DNA from: UBA721 sp002705165 | GTDB lineage: Bacteria; Planctomycetota; Planctomycetia; Pirellulales; Pirellulaceae | Reading direction: 5' to 3' | Assembly: GCA_045565995.1 (NCBI GenBank) | Contig: JBJLEF010000002.1 | Span: forward strand, 62,001 to 126,000 | Length of the DNA stretch: 64,000 bases | Shown: positions 20,973 to 30,486 of the stretch, piece by piece | Layout of the letters: each line of letters opens with the position of its first letter | How positions within the stretch are numbered: position 1 is the first letter of the stretch | Program-made: the position numbers and the translations under genes | The notes under the pieces: model-generated | Database searches by the model: none | Seen by the model: the letters and a program-made list of their open reading frames with translations, nothing else | Told to the model about the DNA's origin: nothing

Positions 20973-22256
20973 TTAGATTCCAGTCAAAGCTTCAGAACTG
21001 TTGCCAAACGAACTGCGTTTTAGACCATTACGCTCGAGAATAGTTAGGAAGAGCGAGCTCATCTTGTCATTATCGGCTTTTTCAAAGTCCAGGGTCCGAC
21101 CTGTCTCGAAGGCACCGCCCATCGCTCCTGCCATCATCAATGGCACCTTGGCACCGTTATGGAAGGTCCACTGCTCATTGGCAGCCATCAGACAGCAGTT
21201 ATCAAGAACGGTACCATCCCCTTCCTGCATACTTCCAAGCTTACGAACCAGATAACCGTACTGTTCCACCCAGAAGCGAGTGATCTTAGCAAATTCCTCC
21301 CCATGGCAACTGTGAGAATAGTTGTGGTGATCAACATTCAGGCCCAGGAACGGATAAATCTGGCCTGACAAATTATTCGCCATAACCAAGGTACTAACTC
21401 GCGTACGGTCCGTTTGAAATGCTAACGCAATGACATCACACATTAACCGGGTATGCTCATCCAATTGATTGGGGATACCATCGGTAGGCCGTTCTACATT
21501 TGGACTTACTGCCTTATCTGCAGTTTCTTCAACATTCCGCTTCTGCATCTTAGCCAGTCGTTGTTCAACTTCACGAACGCTTGTCGCGTATTCGTCGATC
21601 TTGGCGCGGTCAGCAAACGATACCTTACGAGATACATCTCCCAATTGCTCACGTACCAAATCAAGTACGCTCAAGTGAGTCTTGCTGCCTTTACTTTCAA
21701 ACAAACTATCAAATGCCAATGCCGGATAAAGTTCACTGGGGACCGGAGAAACCGGACTGCGCCAGGAAAGATGACTCGCATACATCATCGAGTAGCCGGA
21801 CTCATGAAAACCGCTGACGGGCCGCTCACAGGCAAGAACCAAGCTGGGCAATACGGTTTCATCTTCCCAGGCATTGGCCAGCACCTGATCGAGACTGGTC
21901 TCACCTTCAATATCTCGTCCATTTTGCGGAGCATGACCGGTTAACATTCCGGCCGCACCTTTGGCATGGCCACCAACCACATTACTTGGATGCTTTAGCC
22001 CGTGGATAAAATTAATATCACCTTTAACATCCTCCAGCGAAGAAAAGACCGGGCCCAACTCTAAATTCTCACCGCTTCCTTTCGACCACCACTCTTCCGG
22101 ATGAATACCGTCACCCCAGAACATAAACCCGAATCTTCGAGGGGGTGCTTTGGCTTCCTCGACCCCCAGCAATTGGCCGGATTCCAGCCAAGGCAAAGCC
22201 ACGCTGGCTCCAAGACCAGTCAAAATCATACGACGAGAGATTTGGGATTTAACCAT
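20973..22256 (-). CDS. DUF1552 family protein, Tat-type signal
   Basis: The 427-residue product starts MVKSQISRRMILTGLGASVALPWLES, a twin-arginine-like export signal shared by DUF1552 proteins. Family landmarks are 'PRRFGFMFWGDGIHPEEWW', 'INFIHGLKHPSNVVGGHAKG', 'GMLTGHAPQNGRDIEGETSLDQVLA', 'LMCDVIALAFQTDRTRVSTLVMANN' and 'LDNCCLMAANEQWTFHNGAKVPLMMAG'. No biochemical role is known. DUF1552 genes follow DUF1592 genes in planctomycetes and verrucomicrobia much as DUF1501 follows PSD1. Here the upstream neighbour is the large DUF1592 gene, 87 bases away, in the same orientation, so a functional pair is likely. Confidence 0.9.
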   Translation of the reverse strand: MVKSQISRRMILTGLGASVALPWLESGQLLGVEEAKAPPRRFGFMFWGDGIHPEEWWSKGSGENLELGPVFSSLEDVKGDINFIHGLKHPSNVVGGHAKGAAGMLTGHAPQNGRDIEGETSLDQVLANAWEDETVLPSLVLACERPVSGFHESGYSMMYASHLSWRSPVSPVPSELYPALAFDSLFESKGSKTHLSVLDLVREQLGDVSRKVSFADRAKIDEYATSVREVEQRLAKMQKRNVEETADKAVSPNVERPTDGIPNQLDEHTRLMCDVIALAFQTDRTRVSTLVMANNLSGQIYPFLGLNVDHHNYSHSCHGEEFAKITRFWVEQYGYLVRKLGSMQEGDGTVLDNCCLMAANEQWTFHNGAKVPLMMAGAMGGAFETGRTLDFEKADNDKMSSLFLTILERNGLKRSSFGNSSEALTGI

Positions 22257-22343
22257 TTTGCATTTCCTTGAGAACGGTAGCGGGAAGAACCGTTGCGTTT
22301 CTGATCTTCAATATATATCGCAGTGTTGTTTTTATCGACTCAA

Positions 22344-25300
22344 TTACCTAGTTGACGTTACAAAGTCTCGGGCCCGTTGATTTCTAAACTGAGGACTTTC
22401 AATAACTTTCATTACCAACACGGAAAATCGGTAATCATTGGCCGCTAAAGCCTGCTCCATTTCATCGAGTAACTGCCGATCAGACAGTTCCACACTTCGG
22501 CCCAACGCATACCCCAGGAATTTACGACAAAAATTACTCACAAACTCCTGTTTTCGATGCTCTTCAATATACTTAATTAGTCCATCCACGCCTTTAGCAG
22601 TTTCACCACCCGGCAGAGTCACGGCATCATCAATCCGGCGGCCACCAACATCTTTATCTCTCAATCGTCCAATCGGATCGAAGCTTTCCTGTGCCAACCC
22701 TAAATAGTCAAAGTGCTTATGACAGATTGCGCAAGAGGTATCCGATACGTGTACCTTTAACAACTGACGCAATGAAAGCTCACCTTCCTTCAGTGTTTCC
22801 GGAAGTTCCGGCACATCTGCCGGCGGGGGAGGAAAATGCTGCCCTAGTAAGTGGTGGACTGTCCAAAACCCTCGTTTAACAGGACTTGTTCTTTCGCCAC
22901 TTGAATTCTTCGCCAGAATCACTGCCATTCCAAATAGTCCGCCCCGTCCCTCCGCTCGAATACCATCGACTTCGAACCAGGTTGATTCCATTTCTTCATT
23001 CGACAAAGCGGTCTGTTTCGTGTCACTTAGATGGCTACGCAGTTCCGCACTGGACTGAACCCATTGTTTTCTAATAGCGCCACCATAATGTTTCGACAAC
23101 ACACCATTTACAAAAGTCGCGTCGCTATTGATCAACGTCGTAATTGGAAGATCTTTTCGAATGACATGTTCTCCCAATGCGATTGGCTCCTGCCACATTG
23201 CATTACGCAATTCGTCGGTGTACTCCGGGAAAGCTTGTGCGTTGATAGGATCTTTTTCCATATAATCGCGATACCGCAGCCACTGGCCAAAAAACTCTCT
23301 CGCCAAAGCAACAATCCTGTCATCCTGCAACATTCGCCTTGCGTGCATCTGCAAATAATTTGTCTTTGCCAACTCCTTGTTCTCTACTGCCTGAAACAAT
23401 TCCGCATCAGGCACAGAGGACCACAAAAAGTAACTCAGACGACTGGCAAGATCTCTACTATCCAAAGAAACAACTCCCTTACCGGCGCGATTATTGTTGT
23501 AACGATAAATAAACTCCGGTGACATCAAAATGGCAGTCACCATACCTCTCAAGCTGAATTCAACGGTTTGTCCATCCTTACGCAGTGCCTCGTAAAGGCC
23601 ATTCAGCTTGGACAATTCCAATTCTGTTAAAGGGCGTTTGTAGGCTCGCTTCGCCCATTCCAGCACATCGGCAAGTCCTTTTGGCTCGGCGGTTGCCAAT
23701 GCTTCCTGCTGTTTTTTCAAGCCGGCACGAATGTCTTCGAAGAACCCATGCACCATGTCAAATTTCTCACTAGGGTCCTGAGGTTCAATAACGCGGCGCT
23801 GCGCTTCCTCCGTCCCCTCCTTAGAGGGTGTTCCCATCTTCCGCAGATACTGGACTTCAAATTGATCGAGCATCTTCGCTGTAACCAACCTGGGGTCTCC
23901 TGCATGGAGGTAGTCCCATTCGCGACCGTGTAAAACATGTCGTTCCGATCGTTCAAACCAAACAAATCCCCGTAAAAGCGTTTCTGTTCGATTGGTTACA
24001 AAATCGAGTTCTTCCCACATTTTATTTAGCTGATGAACTTCGGCATTGGTAAGCACCTTATCCACGAGAGGCTGATCATCTCGAAAAAACCCCTCCACCA
24101 AATGAAAACCAGCAGCTAAACCTCGCTTGTCGTCTACGTAGAAGAATCGGTTCGGGAAGGCATTACAAAACGAACTTACCGACTCGGCCAATCGTGTTGC
24201 GGCTTTCCCATCCGTGTAGATCAGATGGGTCGGGTTGTCATCAAATTTAGCGTTCCTCGCTTTTCCGCTGTGATATTTAACAAACACGCTGCTATCACGA
24301 CTTACACCTCCATCCAATTGACATGGCAACAATAAATGTTTGCCCTGTAATTCCTGTTGCATTTCCAGCGTAAAAGGGATTTCAATCAATGCCGGCGTCT
24401 TTATGACGAGCCACTCCGAGTCCAATCCTTCTTCGGGAACAGAATCAGCAACGGGATGGCTACCAAACTTTAGTTGCTGGGCAAGTTCAGGATGATACTT
24501 TTCAAGAACGGTCTTCAGTGCAACGACCTTGTGATTTTCCGTTTCATCCTTTTCGCTTTTCGGCAAAATCCGTGCGTAGCTAAACAGGGGGCGTTTAATA
24601 ATGACATAGCCGTTTTCCTCGGCGTAACCCCTCTCAAAACGAATTGATATTGTATGCGGTTCTTCCCCTTCTTTGAGGACCGGAACATTCCCGGCAACCA
24701 CCAACGTTTCACTTTGCAATTGTTCCGGGGAAAACTGATCACGAACGGCCGCTGTTTTGGCCCGAAAATCCAACCAGTGAATAGGCCAGTTACCCGCATT
24801 CGATTTAATGAGACCTTTCAAAGGCGGTGTTAGCGTTTTTCGCCCGAACTCGATAAAACTCATTAATTCGTTAAACTCTGGAGGGATAGACTGATCATCT
24901 ACCGGCCCAGGAACAGCTTCCCAACGCGTCCCGAGCTGCTTCAGATATCCTTCGCCTGAGATTGCTGACGAAAGCGTTTCCCAAACGAGGCTGAGATATT
25001 TTGCGCTCAAGCCATTTGCTTCCGCATACGCTCCCAATTTTATAGAGCCGGTTCCGGATGCGTAGCGATATCTCCAGGCCGCCTCTACATACGCCCTCAC
25101 TTCCACCTTTCGCTGATTGTAAAAATCAATGATTGCCAACTCGGTAAGCTTCCGACGCTCGTTGTACGACACGGCCGGTGTTGGTGCGAAGGCGATACCA
25201 TCAGTCTTCAGCAATAAGTGATCAGCGACCTCCTGAGCGGCAGCGAGGTATTTCTTTAGCAAGTTAGGAGACATACTTAATGCCTCGCCTGTATTATCAA

Positions 25301-25772
25301 ATCCTTCTCCACCGGCAGGGTCAACAGGGAAATTACGGGTGGGGCGAATATCAACCCCCGTTAGATCACGAACAGAATGATTGTATTCCGTATTGCTCAA
25401 ACGTCGTGGAGGCACAAAACCAGGGTCGCCGGCGTGTTTTCGAGCCTCCTTCAGCAGGACACTCTCCACAGCAGCTAAAACTGCGTTACTTTGTTCAATT
25501 TCCGGCTGAGGAGATCCCTTCGGAGGCATCTCTCCACTACGTATAAATGTCGTAATGTTGTCCCAGCGGCGAAAGTTCAAGACCAGACTGCGATCCGAAT
25601 CAAAAGCCGTTAGATTGAGACCACCCTTTGGTTCTTTCTGACCATGGCATTCGATACAGAACTTTTGTAGATAGGGTTTAATATCATCCTGTAAATGATC
25701 CGCACAAACCGAACCGGCCAGCAATCCGGCCCATACCAGGCTTATGCAATACCTAAGAAGAGGCTTGCTCAT
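22344..25772 (-). CDS. large DUF1587/1592/1588/1585 cytochrome-like exported protein
   Basis: The product has 1142 residues from ATG 25772 (MSKPLLRYCISLVWAGLLAGSVCAD, signal peptide); an upstream start would add 13 residues. The N-terminal cytochrome c-like segment has CIECH in 'FCIECHGQKEPKGGLNL' and 'RSGEMPPKG'. DUF1587 follows ('PPRRLSNTEYNHSVRDLTGVDIRPTRNFPVDPAGGEGFDNTGEAL'). A long insert of about 400 residues (roughly 190-640) has no domain I recognise. DUF1595, DUF1592 ('MVTAILMSPEFIYRYN'), DUF1588 ('CAICHKHFDYLGLAQESFDPIGR') and DUF1585 complete it. Two CxxCH motifs imply haem c attachment after export. The function of the family is unknown. Confidence 0.9.
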   Translation of the reverse strand: MSKPLLRYCISLVWAGLLAGSVCADHLQDDIKPYLQKFCIECHGQKEPKGGLNLTAFDSDRSLVLNFRRWDNITTFIRSGEMPPKGSPQPEIEQSNAVLAAVESVLLKEARKHAGDPGFVPPRRLSNTEYNHSVRDLTGVDIRPTRNFPVDPAGGEGFDNTGEALSMSPNLLKKYLAAAQEVADHLLLKTDGIAFAPTPAVSYNERRKLTELAIIDFYNQRKVEVRAYVEAAWRYRYASGTGSIKLGAYAEANGLSAKYLSLVWETLSSAISGEGYLKQLGTRWEAVPGPVDDQSIPPEFNELMSFIEFGRKTLTPPLKGLIKSNAGNWPIHWLDFRAKTAAVRDQFSPEQLQSETLVVAGNVPVLKEGEEPHTISIRFERGYAEENGYVIIKRPLFSYARILPKSEKDETENHKVVALKTVLEKYHPELAQQLKFGSHPVADSVPEEGLDSEWLVIKTPALIEIPFTLEMQQELQGKHLLLPCQLDGGVSRDSSVFVKYHSGKARNAKFDDNPTHLIYTDGKAATRLAESVSSFCNAFPNRFFYVDDKRGLAAGFHLVEGFFRDDQPLVDKVLTNAEVHQLNKMWEELDFVTNRTETLLRGFVWFERSERHVLHGREWDYLHAGDPRLVTAKMLDQFEVQYLRKMGTPSKEGTEEAQRRVIEPQDPSEKFDMVHGFFEDIRAGLKKQQEALATAEPKGLADVLEWAKRAYKRPLTELELSKLNGLYEALRKDGQTVEFSLRGMVTAILMSPEFIYRYNNNRAGKGVVSLDSRDLASRLSYFLWSSVPDAELFQAVENKELAKTNYLQMHARRMLQDDRIVALAREFFGQWLRYRDYMEKDPINAQAFPEYTDELRNAMWQEPIALGEHVIRKDLPITTLINSDATFVNGVLSKHYGGAIRKQWVQSSAELRSHLSDTKQTALSNEEMESTWFEVDGIRAEGRGGLFGMAVILAKNSSGERTSPVKRGFWTVHHLLGQHFPPPPADVPELPETLKEGELSLRQLLKVHVSDTSCAICHKHFDYLGLAQESFDPIGRLRDKDVGGRRIDDAVTLPGGETAKGVDGLIKYIEEHRKQEFVSNFCRKFLGYALGRSVELSDRQLLDEMEQALAANDYRFSVLVMKVIESPQFRNQRARDFVTSTR

Positions 25773-25905
25773 ACTTCTCCCGGATCCCACTTCTATAATG
25801 AACAAAAACAAAGTCGCATTTAAAGACTAACACGATTCATTGTAACAAAATCGCCTTCTTTGTCCGGCTTTCAGTTAGCTCCACAGCATATCTCCCCTGC
25901 ACCTC

Positions 25906-25918
25906 AAAAGCGGCTTTT
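25906..25918. promoter_or_regulatory. short inverted repeat AAAAGC-G-GCTTTT
   Basis: A perfect inverted repeat with 6-base arms lies seven bases upstream of the ATG at 25925, in the divergent region between the two DUF1592 genes. It could be an operator or a small hairpin in the leader. No regulator is recognisable. Confidence 0.2.
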
Positions 25919-25924
25919 ACTAGA

Positions 25925-27799
25925 ATGAGGAATATGAAAACACTGATCTGGTTATTTACCGTCTCTTTTTTCGGCCTAGCCGAATACGCTAACGCGCAGC
26001 AGCTTGAACAACTTCTCGAAAGACACTGTGCCGACTGCCATAATTCGGATGAAGCACAGGGCCAGTTGGACGTACTCAGTCTGCTGCAACAAACACCTCT
26101 GATCCGTAACGCTCAGCAATGGAGAGTCGTCATCGATCGAATTAGGGGCGGTGAAATGCCTCCTGAGGATTCTGAGCAACCAAGCATGCAAGATCGCCAG
26201 ACCATGCTAAGACTTCTTGTTAACAAAATCGACTATTTTGATTACTCGACGATCCACGACCCTGGTTACGAACCAGCGAGACGTCTATCTAACATCGAAT
26301 ACGACAACACGGTATCAGATCTATTTGGAATCGAGCTAAAGCCCAGTTCAAAATTCCCGGCCGACCTGACTGGCAAAAGCGGCTTTGACAACTCCGCCAA
26401 CACGCTCTTCCTCCAACCTCAGTTATTCGAGCGTTTCGTCCATGCTGCCGACGAAATTAGCAATGTAATCCTCAGTGAAAAGCATTCAGTTTTGCATGAC
26501 CGGATGGAAATAGACTTAAGTGCCAAAGCTCCGGCTACACCAGCATCCTTCCTGGATAGCTTTCTCTCCAGGGCATTTCGCCGACCAGCCACGGAGCATG
26601 AAAAAGAGAGATACCACGCCTTATTCGTTGCCACCTATATGAAGACAAACAACCTTAGGTTGGCATACAAGAAGCTTATCGATACGGCTCTGATTTCTCC
26701 ACAGTTTCTATTTAAATCTGAAGCCATCTTTACTCGGGATAAAGAGTTCAAAATCTCTCATTATGACATGGCCAACCGTCTCTCCTATTTTCTGTGGGCA
26801 AGCATGCCGGACGAGCAACTGTTCGAACTTGCGGAAGAAGAAAAGTTATTTGACGAAACGGTCCTTGCGAAACAAATCCAACGCATGTTGTCGTCTCCAC
26901 GAGCGGACACCATAGGGAACATCTTTGGAGGCCAGTGGCTTGGCTTCCAGCATCTGGGGACTCGCATCCGCATGGATCCCATTGACAATCCCTGGTGTAC
27001 TGACACCCTCATGGCCGCCATGAGGCAGGAAACATCGATGCTGCTAAATTATGCATTCCGCAACGACGTTTCCGCTACAGAACTCTTACTGGCAGACTAT
27101 ACATTTATCAATGAAGAACTCGCAAGGCATTATCGCATCTCCGGCATTCGCGGCGTTGAGATGAGGAAAACCAACCTCAGCTCTCCCCATCGTGGTGGGT
27201 TACTGGGGCAGGGTAGCCTCCTGGCTGTCACCTCATTCCCCGGCCGCACGAGTCCTATCGTCCGAGGGAACTGGGTGCTGACTACAATACTCGGCACTCC
27301 ACCACCTCCACCACCGCCGGGGGCTGCCGAATTTGAACCCCGTGTCGAGCGTCGGCGGGACTTATCCACCGCGGAAAAACTGGCATTACATCGGGAAAAC
27401 ACTCGCTGTGCTTCATGCCATGATCAAATCGATCCACTCGGAGTGGCACTCGAAAGCTTTGATTTCTTTGGCCGTTACCAGACTCGCTATCGAGGCAGGG
27501 TTATCAACACTCAAACCACTTTATCAGACGGGACTAAACTGGAGGGACCTGCGGGCTTAAAGCTTGCCATCGTAGGTAGTTATCACGAAGAATTTGTGAA
27601 ACAGCTTACTCGCAAGTTATTGTCCTATGCGTTGGGTCGTCAGCTTGAGTACTACGACGAACCAACCATTAGCTCCATCTATAAAGACATGGAAGACAAC
27701 GACTTCAAATTACATACGCTCATTGGAAGCATTATCCATAGCTACCCATTTCAAAATAAACTTGCTCCTCAGGAACTCAATGAGGCTAATCATGAATAA
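25925..27799 (+). CDS. compact DUF1587/1595/1592/1588/1585 cytochrome-like exported protein
   Basis: The product has 624 residues; the start is either ATG 25925 or ATG 25934 (MKTLIWLFTVSFFGLAEYANAQQ, signal peptide). The domain order matches the large minus-strand relative without its long middle insert: cytochrome-like CADCH near residue 35 with 'IRGGEMPPED', DUF1587 ('PARRLSNIEYDNTVSDLFGIELKPSSKFPADLTGKSGFDN'), DUF1595 ('FLSRAFRRPATEHE'), DUF1592 ('LISPQFLFKSE'), DUF1588 ('CASCHDQIDPLGVALESFDFFGRY') and DUF1585. A run of prolines in 'TPPPPPPPGAAEF' is normal for DUF1588. The stop overlaps the start of the following DUF1552 gene by eight bases, a sign of translational coupling. Confidence 0.92.
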   Translation: MRNMKTLIWLFTVSFFGLAEYANAQQLEQLLERHCADCHNSDEAQGQLDVLSLLQQTPLIRNAQQWRVVIDRIRGGEMPPEDSEQPSMQDRQTMLRLLVNKIDYFDYSTIHDPGYEPARRLSNIEYDNTVSDLFGIELKPSSKFPADLTGKSGFDNSANTLFLQPQLFERFVHAADEISNVILSEKHSVLHDRMEIDLSAKAPATPASFLDSFLSRAFRRPATEHEKERYHALFVATYMKTNNLRLAYKKLIDTALISPQFLFKSEAIFTRDKEFKISHYDMANRLSYFLWASMPDEQLFELAEEEKLFDETVLAKQIQRMLSSPRADTIGNIFGGQWLGFQHLGTRIRMDPIDNPWCTDTLMAAMRQETSMLLNYAFRNDVSATELLLADYTFINEELARHYRISGIRGVEMRKTNLSSPHRGGLLGQGSLLAVTSFPGRTSPIVRGNWVLTTILGTPPPPPPPGAAEFEPRVERRRDLSTAEKLALHRENTRCASCHDQIDPLGVALESFDFFGRYQTRYRGRVINTQTTLSDGTKLEGPAGLKLAIVGSYHEEFVKQLTRKLLSYALGRQLEYYDEPTISSIYKDMEDNDFKLHTLIGSIIHSYPFQNKLAPQELNEANHE

Positions 27800-29138
27800 A
27801 CCATGGCATCTATCACGTCGCTCAGCTCTCCGGGGAATCGGCGCATCTCTGGCTTTACCACTTCTTGAATGCATGTCGGATGCTAACGGGCAGCTAGGCA
27901 AGCAAACACCCCAAGCACGTATGGCCTTTTTATATTTTCCAAACGGCGTGGCAGAAGGAAGCTGGGAGCCAGAACAAACCGGGGCTAACGGCACACTTGA
28001 AAAACTGAGTCCATGGATGACACCGCTGGAGAGGCATAAAGAACACTTACTCATTCCTCGCAATATTTGGACACCCCGTGGTAATGGCCATATGGCGGGG
28101 ACCGCTACTTGGCTAACCGGAGGTGAATACTCGGGACGCGAGGTTAGTGCAGGTGGAATGTCCGTAGACCAATTAGCGGCTAAACAGGTAGGCCGGGATA
28201 CACTCCTTGACTCGCTACAGCTATCCGTCCGCGGCGAGGGATTCTTCTCCAAAAGCCTCCCTCGCAATACGATCTCCTGGCTGGACAGGCAGACGCCTGC
28301 GTCCCGCGAAATCGAACCTCGGATCGTCTTTGACCAAATGTTCCGTACTTCAGATCAATTTGCACCGGACAGCAGTGTACTGGATCTTATCTTGGAAGAT
28401 GCCAAATCTTTACAACAACAGCTAGGGGCCGTGGATCGGGACAAGCTCGATCAATATTTAACGTCGATACAGGCCATCGAACGACGGCTTAAGTTCTCTG
28501 ACAAGCAAGCTGCCCGTGCACAAGACAATGCCTTGCTCAACCAGCGACTCAAACGTCCTGAGGCCGGCATCCCGGAGGATCACGGCGAATATATGAAACT
28601 CATGCTGGATATGATCGTATTAGGTTTTTGGGCTGATGCCACTCGAGTTTCAACGTTTATGTTTGATCACGGACAAAGCAACCGATATTTCAACTTTATC
28701 GACGGGGTTCAAGGGACATGGCATGCGTTATCTCATTACCACGATATCTCTGGGAAAACCGAAGATGATGATGGACTGACAAGTTGGTCCAGCGTGAAAG
28801 AGAAACGCGGAATGTACAATGCCGTCACGCGTTGGCATCATGAGCAAGTCGCCTACCTACTCGACCAAATGCGTGAAATCAAAGAAGGAGATGCCACCTT
28901 ACTGGATAACTCGATGATCGTTTATGGCTCTAGTTTAGGGGACGGCCACGAACATTCTGCGGACAACCTGCCAGTGCTATTTGCAGGTGGCTCTAACCTA
29001 AATATTAAAACCGGCCGTTATCTGGAATATTCAGACAATACCGACCTCAATCGATATTATCTCTCGATGCTTCATCGCATGGGAATCGAAGTGAATCGTT
29101 TCGGCACTGCCGACGACGAACTGCCCGGGCTCACTTAG
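27792..29138 (+). CDS. DUF1552 family protein, Tat-type signal
   Basis: The product has 448 residues from ATG 27792 (MNKPWHLSRRSALRGIGASLALPLLEC), which gives a twin-arginine signal; ATG 27780 is an in-frame alternative and earlier codons lie inside the upstream gene. DUF1552 signatures are 'RMAFLYFPNGVAEGSW', 'NGHMAGTATWLTGGEYSGREVSAGGMSVDQL', 'MLDMIVLGFWADATRVSTFMFDHGQSNR' and 'LDNSMIVYGSSLGDGHEHSADNLPVLFAGG'. It overlaps the DUF1592 gene by eight bases and ends eight bases inside the tail of the convergent glycerophosphodiesterase gene. The pair mirrors the DUF1592-DUF1552 pair on the other strand. Confidence 0.9.
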   Translation: MNKPWHLSRRSALRGIGASLALPLLECMSDANGQLGKQTPQARMAFLYFPNGVAEGSWEPEQTGANGTLEKLSPWMTPLERHKEHLLIPRNIWTPRGNGHMAGTATWLTGGEYSGREVSAGGMSVDQLAAKQVGRDTLLDSLQLSVRGEGFFSKSLPRNTISWLDRQTPASREIEPRIVFDQMFRTSDQFAPDSSVLDLILEDAKSLQQQLGAVDRDKLDQYLTSIQAIERRLKFSDKQAARAQDNALLNQRLKRPEAGIPEDHGEYMKLMLDMIVLGFWADATRVSTFMFDHGQSNRYFNFIDGVQGTWHALSHYHDISGKTEDDDGLTSWSSVKEKRGMYNAVTRWHHEQVAYLLDQMREIKEGDATLLDNSMIVYGSSLGDGHEHSADNLPVLFAGGSNLNIKTGRYLEYSDNTDLNRYYLSMLHRMGIEVNRFGTADDELPGLT

Positions 29139-29976
29139 ACTGTTTGGAACGCCGAAGCTGGCGCCCGAGTTCCATCGCGTAATCGGTCAGAATTGCGTCG
29201 ACACCATGGGTAATACAATATGCCCAATTATCAGATTGATGACCTGCGACGGTGTTCCCGGCAATGAAGATCTGTTTCCCCTGAGCATGAACTTTAGTGA
29301 TCTCTGCCGGACTCGGTAGATAACGCACATACACCCACGTCGTAAGTGGATTGGCGAGCGAGACAACGAGTTCCTTGGAATTGTGGGCGACGGCCGCCAT
29401 CTGCACAGCCCGGTCTGCCGCATATAGCCTTTGTCTAACCGACGCATTCTGGATGGTATTTCCGATGAATAAAAGCCGATCAAGAATATCATGCTTCTTT
29501 GCCAGGACTACCAGATCCGCTTCAACCTTAGCGTCATTTAGCTTAATATCGACAGCATAAATCGCTGCCGATTTGGGGTAGGCCGCAATCAAACTAAATA
29601 CCTGATCTATTCCAGGTATTCGCTGATTCTTAAAACGTGGGGAAAACCAGCTGCCGGCATCTAAACCGACGGTTTGATACCGAGTTAGTTCAGTCAGGGA
29701 GCCCTTCCTATCCGTCGTACGATCGACCGTCGTATCGTGCAGGCACATCAAATGCCCATCCTTGGTCCGCTGTACATCCAATTCGAAGCCAAAGCCCAAC
29801 TCCAGGCATGCCCTGAAACTCGCAAGTGTATTTTCAGGAGCATCGAGAATCAATCCACGGTGGCCAACAATGGTTGGCAGCGGGGCGTCTTCCCCGGCCG
29901 GCTTCTGGGCTGCTTCACACACCGCCACAACAAGCGTGCCAAGGATAACAAGGAGATACCAAACTCTGGCGTTCAT
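29131..29976 (-). CDS. glycerophosphodiester phosphodiesterase family protein, exported
   Basis: The 281-residue product has an N-terminal signal peptide (MNARVWYLLVILGTLVVAVCEAA) and a GDPD TIM barrel. The catalytic signatures are complete: 'IVGHRGLILDAPENTLASF' (first His, Arg, Glu), 'FELDVQRTKDGHLMCLHDTTVDRTT' (metal-binding Glu and Asp, second His). The enzyme should split glycerophosphodiesters into glycerol-3-phosphate and an alcohol using Ca2+ or Mg2+, in the periplasm or at the surface. The start is three bases after the stop of the frameshifted thioredoxin-like gene, so they are probably co-transcribed. The 3' end overlaps the convergent DUF1552 gene by eight bases. Confidence 0.9.
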   Translation of the reverse strand: MNARVWYLLVILGTLVVAVCEAAQKPAGEDAPLPTIVGHRGLILDAPENTLASFRACLELGFGFELDVQRTKDGHLMCLHDTTVDRTTDRKGSLTELTRYQTVGLDAGSWFSPRFKNQRIPGIDQVFSLIAAYPKSAAIYAVDIKLNDAKVEADLVVLAKKHDILDRLLFIGNTIQNASVRQRLYAADRAVQMAAVAHNSKELVVSLANPLTTWVYVRYLPSPAEITKVHAQGKQIFIAGNTVAGHQSDNWAYCITHGVDAILTDYAMELGRQLRRSKQSK

Positions 29977-29979
29977 CGT

Positions 29980-30486
29980 TCAGTCCATCCCGTTAAAGCG
30001 GGACTTGAATCGTCGTTTCGCCTGAACAGACATCGGATCTGATTCGGGCACAACCGTTTCCCACTCGATCCCAAAGACGTAGCCATCTCGAATATGTTGT
30101 TGATGATTTTTTTGAAACGGCTGGAAGTTGATGAGAGCTCGTGACAACTCGCGTTTCAGGCTTTCTACCACTTTGTCGAATTCGACGTGCCGTACGATTT
30201 TACCTGACACTCCATATTCATCAGGTTCGACAATATACACTCCGGCGTCGCCCGATGCATTCACCATTGCCTTAAGATCTGCTTTGCTGGAGGTGGCCGC
30301 ATACATAAATTGCCCTGCCAATTCGGAGGTCCAAACGACCGATTTAGATGAATCGACTAACTTCTTCAAATCTGAGGGGGAAGGGTGATAAAAAACAACC
30401 ATTGGACGATTGTCACTGGCAGCCACATTCATTGCCAGATCAACTCGGTCAACAAGAGGGACTGGTGCGACAAATGAATTTGGCAC
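29980..30486 (-). CDS. C-terminal segment of a frameshifted thioredoxin-like protein
   Basis: This open frame has no convincing start (a GTG at 30486 without a ribosome site) and directly continues the coding character of the upstream frame. Skipping one G in the GGG run at 30489-30491 joins 'SLASRYKS' to 'AVPNSFVAPVPLVDRVDLAMNVAASDNRPMVVFYHP'. The segment contains a thioredoxin-like second half ('RPMVVFYHPSPSDLKKLVDSS', 'DAGVYIVEPDEYGVSGKIVRHVEFDKVVESL') and a basic C-terminus. It is best read as the C-terminal half of one 333-codon gene (29980-30979). The frameshift may be an assembly error, a genuine mutation or programmed frameshifting. The GDPD gene follows after three bases. Confidence 0.6.
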   Translation of the reverse strand: MPNSFVAPVPLVDRVDLAMNVAASDNRPMVVFYHPSPSDLKKLVDSSKSVVWTSELAGQFMYAATSSKADLKAMVNASGDAGVYIVEPDEYGVSGKIVRHVEFDKVVESLKRELSRALINFQPFQKNHQQHIRDGYVFGIEWETVVPESDPMSVQAKRRFKSRFNGMD

